Source: Acidimicrobiales bacterium MED-G01 (lineage in GTDB: Bacteria; Actinomycetota; Acidimicrobiia; Acidimicrobiales; Poriferisodalaceae). From it: a stretch of DNA of 64,000 nucleotides. The stretch's first letter is position 1, and each line of letters starts with the position of its first letter. The position numbers and the translations under genes were made by a program. This document shows, one piece after another, positions 47,715-58,522 of this stretch. The stretch spans positions 1 to 64,000 of the forward strand of contig NTLA01000009.1 in NCBI GenBank assembly GCA_002457435.1, in the 5' to 3' direction. Under the pieces are notes generated by a model. The model saw only the letters and a program-made list of their open reading frames with translations, was not told where the DNA came from and ran no database searches.

Positions 47715-49271
47715 GTGTCAAACCCCAGCATGTCCGAACGTCTAAAAGATCTTGAAGAACGTCGCCAAGCGGCTATTAGTGCTGGCTCTGAACGAGCCGT
47801 AGCTCGCCAGCACGAAAAAGGGAAGATGCTCGCTCGTGAACGTATCGAGTATCTCCTCGACGACGGTTCGTTCCATGAACTCGACATGCTTGCCCGTCAT
47901 CGAGCTCATGATGTAGGGCTGGATGAACGCCCTTACACAGACGGAATTATTACCGGGTGGGGAACAGTTGATGGACGCAAAGTCTTCGTGGCAAGCCAAG
48001 ATTTCACGGTGTTCGGTGGAGCACTCGGTGAAGTGTTTGCCGAAAAAATGCACAAGATCATGGATTTGGCTGAGTCAGTCGGAGCACCCATGATTGGCTT
48101 GAACGATGGTGCCGGTGCTCGGATCCAAGAGGGAGTTGTTTCTCTCGCTGGTTATGGCGGAATTTTCCGCCGGAACGTCCAAGCTTCGGGCGTCATCCCA
48201 CAAATCAGTGTGATTCTTGGACCTTGTGCAGGTGGAGCTGTGTACTCGCCGGCCATGACTGACTTCATCTTTATGGTCCGGGACACGAGCCACATGTTTA
48301 TTACTGGTCCTGATGTGGTGAAGACTGTTACCGGCGAAGAAGTGACTCTCGAAGAACTTGGAGGTGCTGGTTCGCACAGCACAAAGTCGGGTGTCGCTTC
48401 TTTCGTCGCGACCGACGAGCAGAGCGTTCTGGACGATGTGAAATATTTACTGTCTTTCTTGCCGTCGAACAACCTTGATAATCCACCCGTCCTTAACGAC
48501 GGTGATGATCCGGAAAGAGACTGTCCTGCACTGCGAGAAATACTGCCTGACAGTTCAAACGTCCCGTATGACATCAAGGACGTGATCTCCGAAGTCGTCG
48601 ATGATGGCGAATTTCTTGAGTACCACGCAGGCTGGGCGGGATCGATCGTCTGTGGATTTGCGAGGCTTGACGGCCGGTCGGTTGGCATCGTGGGTAACCA
48701 GCCAATGATGATGGCTGGGGTGCTCGACATCGAGTCTTCTGAAAAAGCGGCTCGGTTCGTTCGTTTTTGTGACGCCTTTAACCTGCCGTTACTCACCTTT
48801 GTCGATGTGCCCGGCTTTCTGCCCGGCGTGGACCAAGAACATGGGGGCATCATCCGACATGGAGCGAAACTGCTATACGCATATTGTGAAGCAACAGTTC
48901 CGAGGGTTCAGGTCATAACTCGTAAGGCCTATGGAGGCGCTTATGTCGTTATGGATTCGAAGTCAGTTGGATGTGACGTTTCATTTGCTTGGCCGACGGC
49001 GGAGTTGGCGGTTATGGGGCCTCAAGGCGCCGTCGAAATATTGAATCGCCGGGAATTACAGCAGGCGGCGGACCCTGAGGCTCGCAAAGCTGAACTGGTT
49101 GACGACTACACCGAGAGATACGCGAATCCCTACGTGGCGGCGGAACGAGGAATTGTTGATGCAGTCATCGACCCCGCTGAGACCCGACAAAAAGTAGTAG
49201 CGGCCTTTCGGATGATCGAAAGTAAACGAGAAGAACTTCCCAAACGCAAACATGGCAACGTCCCGCTGTGA
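47715..49271 (+). CDS. Acyl-CoA carboxylase carboxyltransferase (beta) subunit
   Basis: 518 residues from a GTG. Two crotonase-fold halves with KMLARERIEYLLDDGSFHE near the start, GARIQEGVVSLAGYGGIF (acyl-CoA site, about residue 132), GPCAGGAVYSPAMTDF (about 164) and RKAYGGAYVVMDSKS (about 402). It moves carboxyl groups from biotin to acyl-CoA. In the S. coelicolor propionyl enzyme PccB the GGAY motif continues with Asp (422), and in the acetyl/broad enzyme AccB with Ile; here it is Val, so strict propionyl specificity is doubtful. No biotin carboxylase alpha subunit is in the window. Coupled by a 4-base overlap to the epsilon-like ORF. Confidence 0.93.
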   Translation: MSNPSMSERLKDLEERRQAAISAGSERAVARQHEKGKMLARERIEYLLDDGSFHELDMLARHRAHDVGLDERPYTDGIITGWGTVDGRKVFVASQDFTVFGGALGEVFAEKMHKIMDLAESVGAPMIGLNDGAGARIQEGVVSLAGYGGIFRRNVQASGVIPQISVILGPCAGGAVYSPAMTDFIFMVRDTSHMFITGPDVVKTVTGEEVTLEELGGAGSHSTKSGVASFVATDEQSVLDDVKYLLSFLPSNNLDNPPVLNDGDDPERDCPALREILPDSSNVPYDIKDVISEVVDDGEFLEYHAGWAGSIVCGFARLDGRSVGIVGNQPMMMAGVLDIESSEKAARFVRFCDAFNLPLLTFVDVPGFLPGVDQEHGGIIRHGAKLLYAYCEATVPRVQVITRKAYGGAYVVMDSKSVGCDVSFAWPTAELAVMGPQGAVEILNRRELQQAADPEARKAELVDDYTERYANPYVAAERGIVDAVIDPAETRQKVVAAFRMIESKREELPKRKHGNVPL

Positions 49272-49456
49272 GTGCCCCGATCGTGGGTGCGATTCACCCT
49301 TCACCCACCGATGAAGAAGCAGCAGCGATTGCAGCAGCGATTGAAGTGTTGTGGCCAGAACCAATGCAACAAAGTATTGAAAGATCTCAATCAAGTTGGA
49401 GATTCAGCGGTCGTTGGTGGACCGAAAGTACACGTTGGCCGCATAAGTCCTATTAG
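49268..49456 (+). CDS. Acyl-CoA carboxylase epsilon-like subunit
   Basis: 62 residues starting at a GTG inside the beta-subunit stop region (GTGA overlap). It resembles the small AccE/PccE subunits of actinobacterial acyl-CoA carboxylases: a helix with PTDEEAAAIAAAIEVLW after a short N-terminus, then a tryptophan- and arginine-rich end (WRFSGRWWTESTRW). These subunits tighten the alpha-beta complex. The assignment is by position, size and pattern since epsilon proteins are poorly conserved. Confidence 0.78.
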   Translation: MSAPIVGAIHPSPTDEEAAAIAAAIEVLWPEPMQQSIERSQSSWRFSGRWWTESTRWPHKSY

Positions 49457-49497
49457 ATAACGTCCCGCCGATCACGACAACCGCTGATATCTGATCC

Positions 49498-50844
49498 CTA
49501 GTCCCAAATCCAGGATCCATGAAACCCAAAAGGCACTCGTTGAGGGAGTAGAACTTCAGCTATCGGATGTTCTCCAGGTTGAGAGGCATCAAGGATTACC
49601 AAACTACTTCTGTCCTCAGCATGGTCATATACGTAACCGAGTAGCCAACCATCGTCCTCAACATCAGCTCCTGGCCTTTCAACGAAGACAAATTCTCCCG
49701 GGTCTCGTCCCTCACCGAGATCCCAGACGGATGAGCGATTTCCAGATAGGTCGTATTTAACGATTGTCCCGGACTGAGAAGCAGATGTTTCTTCACTGGC
49801 GAGATCAAGACTGACCGCGTACCCATACTGATAATTCAATCCGACGCGGTTATCGGCAACTCGACCGAACTCAATTGGGCGATCGTCAAGTTGGGTCTCA
49901 GTAACCTTTCCCGCAGCGGTGTCAATGTCCCATCGCCACAACTCGGCTTTGGTGTTGAATGAGCCGCTTCCCGTCTCCCACATCGAGGGGTATCTGGCCA
50001 CGTCGATAATCACATGGTCGTCAACGTCATAACTGTTGACGGGGTGAAAAACATAGCAAGGGTCAATCTCGAGCCACTGAACGTCCGCATCGGTACTGTC
50101 CCGGTTCATTACGCCGAGCCGAGCGCCGTTATCTCTTTGGAATGAAAATGGCATGCTCCCTGCAACGGCCAAATCAAGATCGAAGACAACCGGCAAATCC
50201 ATGAAAATCACACGGCTTGCTGTGATGTTGAAATCGTGCATCATCACCGGAGCCGGGATATCGATCGCCTGTTGTTGAACTAACTCACCTGTTGCTGAAA
50301 CGCGAAGAAAGGTCAGGTATGTGGGTGGCAACAAGCCATATCCGAATGCCAACATCTCTCCGGTCAGAGGGCAAATCTTTGGGTGCGCGGTGAAAGAACC
50401 ATCGAGCCGACCTTCAAACGAGTGCGGCCCCACGGTTTCTAACTCATCCGATATTTCCCAAGGGACATGCCCCTCTTCAAGGCACAGGATGCGACCCGCA
50501 TGCGAAACGACGTGGGTGTTGGCTTTTGAGTTCTCGCTGCTGAAATCAAGGTTTTCAAGATCGATTACCGGTTTGGTCGGATTCTCATGGAATGGTGTCT
50601 TCACCCACCTGTTGCGGTACCAGTCGGCTTTACCCTCGCGAAGCCTGACACCGTGAATCATTCCGTCACCGAGAAACCAATGCGCGGATTCACCGGTGAT
50701 TGGGTTTGCGCCGTTACGGAAGTAACGGCCGTCAAGTTCAACGGGTATCGAACCGCGAACCTCGAGTTGGTCTGTCGTCACCTCCTCAAACACAGGGGCA
50801 TAGTTACCTCGAAGATGAAATGGGGCGCTGGTACTTGTGTTCAT
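49498..50844 (-). CDS. Carotenoid oxygenase (RPE65/CCD family)
   Basis: 448 residues from the ATG at 50842-50844; a TTG at 50868 is the longer alternative. Beta-propeller non-heme iron enzyme. The four expected iron histidines are in FTAHPKICP (about residue 155), MMHDFNIT (about 206), YVFHPVNSYD (about 268) and GFHGSW near the C-terminus. The N-terminus carries LDGRYFRNGANPI, the family's R-N-G-P region. Such enzymes split carotenoids or stilbene-like alkenes. No carotenoid synthesis genes are near; possible links are retinal for a rhodopsin or lignin-type aromatics. Substrate unknown. Confidence 0.92.
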   Translation of the reverse strand: MNTSTSAPFHLRGNYAPVFEEVTTDQLEVRGSIPVELDGRYFRNGANPITGESAHWFLGDGMIHGVRLREGKADWYRNRWVKTPFHENPTKPVIDLENLDFSSENSKANTHVVSHAGRILCLEEGHVPWEISDELETVGPHSFEGRLDGSFTAHPKICPLTGEMLAFGYGLLPPTYLTFLRVSATGELVQQQAIDIPAPVMMHDFNITASRVIFMDLPVVFDLDLAVAGSMPFSFQRDNGARLGVMNRDSTDADVQWLEIDPCYVFHPVNSYDVDDHVIIDVARYPSMWETGSGSFNTKAELWRWDIDTAAGKVTETQLDDRPIEFGRVADNRVGLNYQYGYAVSLDLASEETSASQSGTIVKYDLSGNRSSVWDLGEGRDPGEFVFVERPGADVEDDGWLLGYVYDHAEDRSSLVILDASQPGEHPIAEVLLPQRVPFGFHGSWIWD

Positions 50845-50928
50845 AGAGGTGCTCTTCGCTGATTCCAATGAGTTAATTCCATCATCTCACGGTGAGTGAA
50901 TTGCTTTTGATTATGGCAGGATCTTGAC

Positions 50929-52059
50929 GTGACTGACCCTTCTCCACCCCTTGCTAATTTGAAGGTTGTCGACATATCGACAATTTTTGCCGGCCCACAC
51001 TGCGGAAGATACCTGGCAGATTTTGGCGCTGACGTAGTGAAGGTTGAACAGCCGTCCGGGGATTCGTCTCGAAACATCGGATGGCGTGCAGAAGACGGTG
51101 AAACGCTGTGGTGGAAATTAGCTAATCGAGGTAAACGGGCCATCACTTTGGATCTGAAAAATCACGAGGATCTGGCGACCTTGAAGCGGATGCTCAGTGT
51201 GGCTGACGTCTTAGTTGAAAATCTTCGGCCAGGAAAGCTAGAAGCATTGGGCCTGATTCCCGACGAACTAATTGAAACAAATCCAAAGTTGACGATTACC
51301 CGGGTAACCGGTTTCGGACAAAGTGGTCCATACCGAAATCGTCCAGGATTCGCGACGTTGGCTGAAGCAATGAGCGGCTTTTCCTCCATGAGCGGCGAAG
51401 CCGGCGGCGCTCCGTTGCTGCCACCAATAGCGTTAACGGATGAAGTGACTGGCATAGCGGCAGCCTTCGCGACCATGGTCGCTGTCCACTCCGGGGGAGG
51501 ACAGACCGTCGACGTGAATCTGCTTGAAACCATGATGCAAATCATGGGTCCGCTCATTTCTGCCTGGCACACCGAGGGCTATTTGCAGCCACGACTCGGT
51601 TCAGGGATCGCGTACAGCGTTCCCCGAGGCACCTACCAAGCTTCCGATGGTGGGTGGATTGCAGTTAGCACCTCAAGTGATGCGCTTGCGCAAAGAGTTA
51701 TGGAACTCATCGGTGTTGGCGATGACGAAAGATTCCAAACATTTGACGGTCGAATAGCGAACCGAGAAGAGGTCGACAGACTGATGGCCGAATGGGTTCG
51801 ACAACGAACACTTTCAGAAGCATTAGAGAGCTTCGAAGCAGCTCAAGCTGCTGCGGCACCGGTGTTGAACGTTGGTGAACTTTCATCTGACCATCACGTA
51901 GCAGAGAGAGGTTCCCTGGTTGAAGTTGATGGAATTGTGATGCAGTCCTTGATAGCTCAACTATCGAAAACACCTGGCAGTGTTCGTTGGGCTGGACGCA
52001 GCTTGGGTGCAGATAATGAAACGACGCCGGGTCCGGACGCATTTTGGTTTGAGGATTAG
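50929..52059 (+). CDS. Class III CoA-transferase (CaiB/BaiF family)
   Basis: 376 residues from a GTG. Family motifs: VVDISTIFAGPHCGRYLADFGADVVKVE, in parts VVDISTIFAGPHCGRYLAD and GADVVKVEQPSGD (about residue 12-45), NRGKRAITLDLKN, ADVLVENLRPGKLEALGL (about 91) and GQTVDVNLLETMM (about 185, active-site region). Members move CoA between acids or racemise acyl-CoAs such as 2-methylacyl-CoA. The gene is convergent with the mutase gene 18 bases away, which suggests but does not prove a role in the same acyl-CoA metabolism. Confidence 0.9.
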   Translation: MTDPSPPLANLKVVDISTIFAGPHCGRYLADFGADVVKVEQPSGDSSRNIGWRAEDGETLWWKLANRGKRAITLDLKNHEDLATLKRMLSVADVLVENLRPGKLEALGLIPDELIETNPKLTITRVTGFGQSGPYRNRPGFATLAEAMSGFSSMSGEAGGAPLLPPIALTDEVTGIAAAFATMVAVHSGGGQTVDVNLLETMMQIMGPLISAWHTEGYLQPRLGSGIAYSVPRGTYQASDGGWIAVSTSSDALAQRVMELIGVGDDERFQTFDGRIANREEVDRLMAEWVRQRTLSEALESFEAAQAAAAPVLNVGELSSDHHVAERGSLVEVDGIVMQSLIAQLSKTPGSVRWAGRSLGADNETTPGPDAFWFED

Positions 52060-52077
52060 CAGTCCGGCTCCTGCTAA

Positions 52078-54093
52078 TCAGGTTGCGCGCTGAGACTCCA
52101 CTAAATCGACTACGTCATGCATGATGCGAGTCAGTTCATAATCTTTCGGTGTGTACACCCGAGAGACTCCGGCGTTCAGTAAGGCGTCCCTGTCTTCATC
52201 AGGAATAATCCCACCGACAATCACTGGTGATGTAACCCCTTGTTCTTGTAGAGCAGATAACACCGACGGCACAAGGTGGAGATGACCGCCGGACAAGATT
52301 GACAACCCGATTACATCCACATCTTCGTCGCGAGCTGTAGCAGCGACGTGTTCTGGGGTGATCCTGATGCCTTCGTACACAACTTCCATTCCGGCGTTTC
52401 GAGCAGCAACCGCTATTTGCTCCGCCCCGTTGGAATGGCCATCAAGACCTGGTTTCGCAACTAGTAGGCGAGGTGGACCGTCAACGAGTTCTCGTGAGCG
52501 TTGGGCTACTTCTCTCAGTCCTGGAGAATTGCCCGAAGCTGTCTGTATCCCAGTCGGCCCCCTGTATTCGCTGAATACTTCCCTGAGCACTTGGGTCCAT
52601 TCACCGGTGGTTACTCCGGCCTTAGCTGCGGCGATCGTATGGGGCATGATGTTCTCATCACTCAGAGCAGCATCGCGCAAGCTTTGCAACGCAACTTCAA
52701 CGGCTTCTTGAGACCGAGAAGACCGCCACGCCTCAATTTCGGTAATCATTTCATCTTCGACTTCAGGGTCGACTTTTAGAAAGCTTCCTTCTCCCCCTAA
52801 TGGAGATTCTGCGGTTTCCTCGAATGCGTTGACCCCAACGATGGTCAATTCCGTTGATTCGATTTGTCGCATACGTTCTGTGTGGCTCGCTACGAGTCGT
52901 TGCTTTAGTTCGTGAATCGCGACGAAGGCGCCGCCTAATTCCATCACTTCGTCCAACTCTTGCTGGGCGTCATGAATGAGCTCTGCTGTCCGATTTTCGA
53001 CTACATGCGACCCGTCGAAGATGTCGTCGTATTCGAGTAGATCTGTTTCCAGGGCCAATACTTGCTGCATACGTAAGGACCATTGCTGATCCCACGGTCG
53101 CGGCAATCCAAGTGCTTCATTCCAAGCTGGTAACTGGATAGAACGAGCGCGTGCTCGTTTCGAAAGGGTTACTCCTAAAGCTTCGAGAATGATTCTCTGC
53201 ACGTTGTTTTCTGGTTGAGCTTCGGTCAGGCCAAGTGAGTTAACTTGAACTCCGTATCGGAAACGTCGAAGTTTCGGATCAGTAACTCCGTATCGATGCT
53301 CACAGATTTCATCCCACATTTGGGTGAAGGCGCGCATCTTGCACACTTCTTCGACGAACCTGATTCCGGAGTTAACAAAGAAAGAAATACTTGCCACCAC
53401 TTGAGCAAATTGGTCCTCAGGGACTTGGCCGGAGTCTCGGACGGCGTCAAGGACGTCGATAGCGTTTGCCAACGAGTACGCAATTTCCTGAACCGGTGTG
53501 GCTCCAGCCTCTTGAAGGTGGTAGCTGCAGATATTTATGGGGTTCCACAAAGGCACGTGTTGAGAGCAGTAGGCAATCATGTCGACAATGAGTCGCTTGC
53601 TTGCTTCGGGCGGGAAAATATAGGTACCTCGGCTGAGATATTCCTTAACGATGTCGTTCTGTGTGGTCCCCCGGAGAGCGGCTGGAGCAATTCCTTGCTC
53701 TTCAGCATTCGCGATGTACAGACCAAGCAACCAAGCTGCAGTGGCGTTTATGGTCATAGAAGTGTTCATCTGCTCCAGTGGAATCTCATCGAGCAGAATG
53801 TTCATTTGGCCTAGGTGATAAACGGGGACACCAACCTTGCCGACCTCACCGATAGCCAGTGGATGATCGGGGTCATATCCGGTTTGAGTCGGGAGATCAA
53901 ACGCTATGGAGAGGCCCGTTTGGCCTTTTTCGAGGTTGCTCCGGTAAAGCTCGTTAGAAGCCTTTGCGGTGCTGTGTCCCGAATAGGTGCGCATAACCCA
54001 AGGACGGTCCCTCCGAGATTTGGGTGCAGCGTTCACACGAGCTCCTAGCTTTGACGTTGAGCCTAGGGACTTTTGGTAGCTCTCAATCGTCAA
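52078..54093 (-). CDS. ecm: Ethylmalonyl-CoA mutase (MeaA type)
   Basis: 671 residues if begun at the TTG at 54093, but a GTG at 54036 with AGGAG just ahead would give 652 and may be the true start. Coenzyme B12 mutase with catalytic and B12 domains in one chain: MRTYSGHSTAKASNELYR (about residue 35), LSIAFDLPTQTGYD (about 61), MNTSMTINATAAWLLGLY (about 108) and the lower-ligand motif in VAKPGLDGHSNGAEQIAVAAR (DxHxxG, about 560-575 region) with GLSILSGGHLHLVP. The S-G-H-S-T and short N-terminus resemble ethylmalonyl-CoA mutase rather than MutB. Partner enzymes Ccr and Mce lie at 24.5-26.3 kb. Overlaps aat by 11 bases with the long start. Confidence 0.9.
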   Translation of the reverse strand: MTIESYQKSLGSTSKLGARVNAAPKSRRDRPWVMRTYSGHSTAKASNELYRSNLEKGQTGLSIAFDLPTQTGYDPDHPLAIGEVGKVGVPVYHLGQMNILLDEIPLEQMNTSMTINATAAWLLGLYIANAEEQGIAPAALRGTTQNDIVKEYLSRGTYIFPPEASKRLIVDMIAYCSQHVPLWNPINICSYHLQEAGATPVQEIAYSLANAIDVLDAVRDSGQVPEDQFAQVVASISFFVNSGIRFVEEVCKMRAFTQMWDEICEHRYGVTDPKLRRFRYGVQVNSLGLTEAQPENNVQRIILEALGVTLSKRARARSIQLPAWNEALGLPRPWDQQWSLRMQQVLALETDLLEYDDIFDGSHVVENRTAELIHDAQQELDEVMELGGAFVAIHELKQRLVASHTERMRQIESTELTIVGVNAFEETAESPLGGEGSFLKVDPEVEDEMITEIEAWRSSRSQEAVEVALQSLRDAALSDENIMPHTIAAAKAGVTTGEWTQVLREVFSEYRGPTGIQTASGNSPGLREVAQRSRELVDGPPRLLVAKPGLDGHSNGAEQIAVAARNAGMEVVYEGIRITPEHVAATARDEDVDVIGLSILSGGHLHLVPSVLSALQEQGVTSPVIVGGIIPDEDRDALLNAGVSRVYTPKDYELTRIMHDVVDLVESQRAT

Positions 54094-54808
54094 GCAAACT
54101 GAAATTCATGGGCCGAGCCCAGACTTCAGCTAATGGCCGATCCACGGCCTCTGCCAAAAGTTGCAGGTAATCATCGCGGCTGATTTCAACGGCCCCCATG
54201 CTTTCAAGATGGGGTGTATTCCATTGCACATCGATCAGTGCACCACCGGTGACCTTCATAGCGTCGACCAATGCGACGAGAGCGACCTTCGATGCATTAG
54301 GAACCGAATGAAACATGGATTCACCTGCAAAGAAAGCACCTATTGCAACGCCATACAGGCCGCCTACAAGTTCGCCGTCACGCCAGGTTTCCACGCTATG
54401 AGCCCAGCCAAGGCGGTGGAGTTCAAGATATGCGTCCCGGATATTGGCATCGATCCATCCGTGGGGGCGCACCGGACTGGCGCAAGCATCGATCACTTGG
54501 TCAAAAGCGTGATCCACTCGAATATCAAAGTCTCGACATGATCGGCGCAAAGATCGACCGACACGCAGGTATGAAAGGGGGAGCACTCCGCGCGGGTCGG
54601 GGGACCACCAACCGAGGGTGTCGCCTAAGGGCATAGGGAAAAGGCCGGAGCCATATGCAGATAACAAAGTGCCGGGTTCTAGATCTGCTCCCGCTCCGAC
54701 AAGACCGTTTTCGTCGGCAGTATGAGCAGGTGGAAACGTCCAGCTGCTTGCTTGTGGCTCAACCGGCCCAGTCAGAGTGTCCCCGCGCATACTCGTGAGC
54801 ATACGCAT
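54083..54808 (-). CDS. aat: Leucyl/phenylalanyl-tRNA-protein transferase
   Basis: 241 residues. The family motifs are intact: LVGAGADLEPGTLLSAYGSGLFPM (in parts LVGAGADLEPGTLLSAY and GSGLFPM, about residue 36-59), WWSPDPRGVLPL (about 66-77), HGWIDANIRDAYLELHRLGWAHSVE (in parts HGWID and AYLELHRLGWAHSVE) and GVAIGAFFAGESMFH (about 160). It adds Leu or Phe to N-terminal Arg/Lys for the N-end rule degradation by ClpAP/ClpS. Directly upstream of the ecm gene. Confidence 0.96.
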   Translation of the reverse strand: MRMLTSMRGDTLTGPVEPQASSWTFPPAHTADENGLVGAGADLEPGTLLSAYGSGLFPMPLGDTLGWWSPDPRGVLPLSYLRVGRSLRRSCRDFDIRVDHAFDQVIDACASPVRPHGWIDANIRDAYLELHRLGWAHSVETWRDGELVGGLYGVAIGAFFAGESMFHSVPNASKVALVALVDAMKVTGGALIDVQWNTPHLESMGAVEISRDDYLQLLAEAVDRPLAEVWARPMNFSLLDD

Positions 54809-54837
54809 TTCTCAGCGTCTGACCCAAAGCAGAATGA

Positions 54838-55665
54838 CTAATCAGTGAAATCTTTGTATATGTCGATCTCGGAAGAAGTGGCTTCAGAAATCGTTACAGA
54901 GCTGATCGACACTGGTTTGACAGGCAAATCTTGAGAATCGGTTTCGGCTTTCTGTATCGCCAATGCCACATCGAGACCGGCAACTACGTGACCCATTAAG
55001 GAGTAATTGGGATCCAAAGAAGCACCGAACGGCCCAGTAACGATGAAGAATTGTGAGCCATTGGTGTTGGGTGTTCCTTGGTTGGCCATAGCTAAGGACC
55101 CAACCAGGTATCCCTCCTCAGGGCCGTAAGCGCCAGTGAATTTGTATCCGGGCCCACCTCTGCCGTTTAACCCTTCAACGTCTCCGCCTTGAATTACAAA
55201 TTGGTCAATAACCCGATGAAATATTGTTTCGTCATAGGCATGGTGACGTGCCAAGAAGATGAAGTTATTGACGCTGCGAGAATCCAGAGTTGGGTCCAGG
55301 ACGACAGTGAAGTCCCCTAAATTCGTTGCAAATTCAGCGGAGTACAACTGACCGGTATCGATACAAAGCTTCGGCGGTGTCTCGAACTGTGTTTGGCGCT
55401 CTGATGACCCGTCAACTGCAGGACATCCTTCAATTCCGAGCGCCTCAGCACCAATTGAAGCTTCAGCTGCTGTGTCTTGGATTTGGGCGGTGTCTTCATC
55501 GTTGCCGGTCAAACTCCATAAAAATGCGATTACGAGGACAGCTGCACCGATAGCGACCCAACGGATCACAATTTTCGTTCGCTTGGAACTCTTTTGTGCC
55601 TGTTGCGCTGCGTCTGCCTGAGCTTGGCGGTGAGCCCGTTGACGTTCGCGCTTGTTATTGCTCAT
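54838..55665 (-). CDS. Membrane-anchored cyclophilin-type peptidylprolyl isomerase
   Basis: 275 residues. A very basic N-terminus ([10 protein letters not shown]) precedes one membrane helix at about residue 32-52 ([15 protein letters not shown]), so the domain is outside the membrane. From residue 110 the cyclophilin domain runs: [31 protein letters not shown] (about 157-170, catalytic Arg), [18 protein letters not shown] (about 205-222) and [11 protein letters not shown]. It isomerises prolyl bonds in folding secreted proteins. This layout is common in Actinobacteria. The gap to aspartate kinase holds the divergent promoter. Confidence 0.93.
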   Translation of the reverse strand: MSNNKRERQRAHRQAQADAAQQAQKSSKRTKIVIRWVAIGAAVLVIAFLWSLTGNDEDTAQIQDTAAEASIGAEALGIEGCPAVDGSSERQTQFETPPKLCIDTGQLYSAEFATNLGDFTVVLDPTLDSRSVNNFIFLARHHAYDETIFHRVIDQFVIQGGDVEGLNGRGGPGYKFTGAYGPEEGYLVGSLAMANQGTPNTNGSQFFIVTGPFGASLDPNYSLMGHVVAGLDVALAIQKAETDSQDLPVKPVSISSVTISEATSSEIDIYKDFTD

Positions 55666-55796
55666 ACCAGTGAACCAACAATCCCTTATTACTGAACTTC
55701 ACCAATGAAGGTAGCAACGCCAAACCCTGAAGCCCACCTGAACAACCCGTTAAATCACCAAGGGCCACGAGGTGCTGACGGGTACCCTCGAATCTT

Positions 55797-57008
55797 GTGG
55801 CACTTGTCGTCCAAAAATTCGGTGGCACTTCAGTCGCAGATGCTGACCGCATGCGCGAGGTGGCTAACCACGTCAAACGCACTCGAAGTCGAGGCGATGA
55901 CGTCGTTCTTGTCGTCAGTGCTATGGGAAAAGAAACAGACGGACTTCTTCGATTAGCCAGTGAGGTCAATAACGATCCTCCCGGACGCGAAATGGACATG
56001 CTCATTACCGCCGGCGAGCGTAAGTCCATAGCTCTTATGTGCATGGCACTTCATGCCGCGGGGGTTCCTGCTGATTCGTTCACGGGAAATCAGGCAGGGT
56101 TTGAAACGGATGATAATTACGGCAACTCAAAGATCGTCTCAGTCGACCCCCATAGAGTCCGTGACTCGGTAGATAAAGGGCGAGTAGCGGTTGTGGCAGG
56201 GGCACAAGGAATGTCCGCGGACAACAACGTCACGTTCCTGGGCCGAGGCGGCTCAGACACCACAGCAGTGGCTCTTGCCCATGGACTCGGAGCTGACGCA
56301 TGTGAGTTGTATACCGATGTGTCGGGTGTCTTCACGACAGATCCAAGAGTCTGCCCTACAGCGAAACGCATGGAGTCAATTTCTTTCGATGAACTGTTAG
56401 AGATGACGGCTGTGGGGTGTCCGAAACCAGCGATGCGTTCGGTAGAAGTTGCCCGAGCTTTCGGAGTGCCGTTACACGTTCGATCTGCGTTTACCTGGGA
56501 ACCTGGTACATGGGTGCTTGAGGAGGACCCTGATATGGAAAGAGCAATTATCAAAGGGGTAGTGCCCGATGTAAGCCAAGCCAAAGTCACCTTGAGCGGT
56601 GTCCAAGATGAGCCAGGGTTAGCAGCGACGGTCTTTCGTACCCTTGCCGACGCGTCAATAAATGTTGACATGATCGTCCAAAATGTCAGTGACAGTGAGC
56701 GCACTGATATTTCGTTCACCGTTCCGCTTGAAGATTTAGAAGTTGCGACGACAACATGTGAGGCTCTTGCCGATCAATTGGGTTTTTCTGGAGTTATGGC
56801 TGACCCCAACCTCGGTCGTGTATCGGTAGTGGGTGCGGGTATGGCGTCCAATCCAGGTGTTGCGGCCACAATGTTTGAAACCTTGGCTCAAAACGAAGTG
56901 AATATTGAGATGATCGCCACTTCACCGATTCGTATTAGCTGCGTAATTGCTGAAGGAGATGTCGATAAGGCAACAGTTGCACTTCACACCGCTTACGGGC
57001 TGGATTGA
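55797..57008 (+). CDS. lysC: Aspartate kinase
   Basis: 403 residues from a GTG. N-terminal kinase domain with VQKFGGTSVADADRM (about residue 4-18), VSAMGKETDGLL (about 42), FLGRGGSDTTAVALAHGL (about 149) and a threonine-rich turn FTTDPRVCP. Two ACT regulatory segments follow: KVTLSGVQDEPGLAATVF and VSVVGAGMASNPGVAATMF. It phosphorylates aspartate, opening lysine, threonine and methionine synthesis, and is normally inhibited by lysine and threonine. Aspartate-semialdehyde dehydrogenase follows 56 bases later, the classical ask-asd order. Confidence 0.96.
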   Translation: MALVVQKFGGTSVADADRMREVANHVKRTRSRGDDVVLVVSAMGKETDGLLRLASEVNNDPPGREMDMLITAGERKSIALMCMALHAAGVPADSFTGNQAGFETDDNYGNSKIVSVDPHRVRDSVDKGRVAVVAGAQGMSADNNVTFLGRGGSDTTAVALAHGLGADACELYTDVSGVFTTDPRVCPTAKRMESISFDELLEMTAVGCPKPAMRSVEVARAFGVPLHVRSAFTWEPGTWVLEEDPDMERAIIKGVVPDVSQAKVTLSGVQDEPGLAATVFRTLADASINVDMIVQNVSDSERTDISFTVPLEDLEVATTTCEALADQLGFSGVMADPNLGRVSVVGAGMASNPGVAATMFETLAQNEVNIEMIATSPIRISCVIAEGDVDKATVALHTAYGLD

Positions 57009-57022
57009 AACACATCCAATAA

Positions 57023-58389
<1,367 letters not shown>

Positions 58390-58522
58390 GACACGACGTT
58401 AGGTCCCAGAATCGTTACGAAGTGACATCCCGTCGTGAGGCGTGAAACAGTGGATGCGTGCCAATCAATATTTGCCCCGTAGTCTTGTACCTCTTAGGCC
58501 ATTACGAAGAGTGCGACCACAG

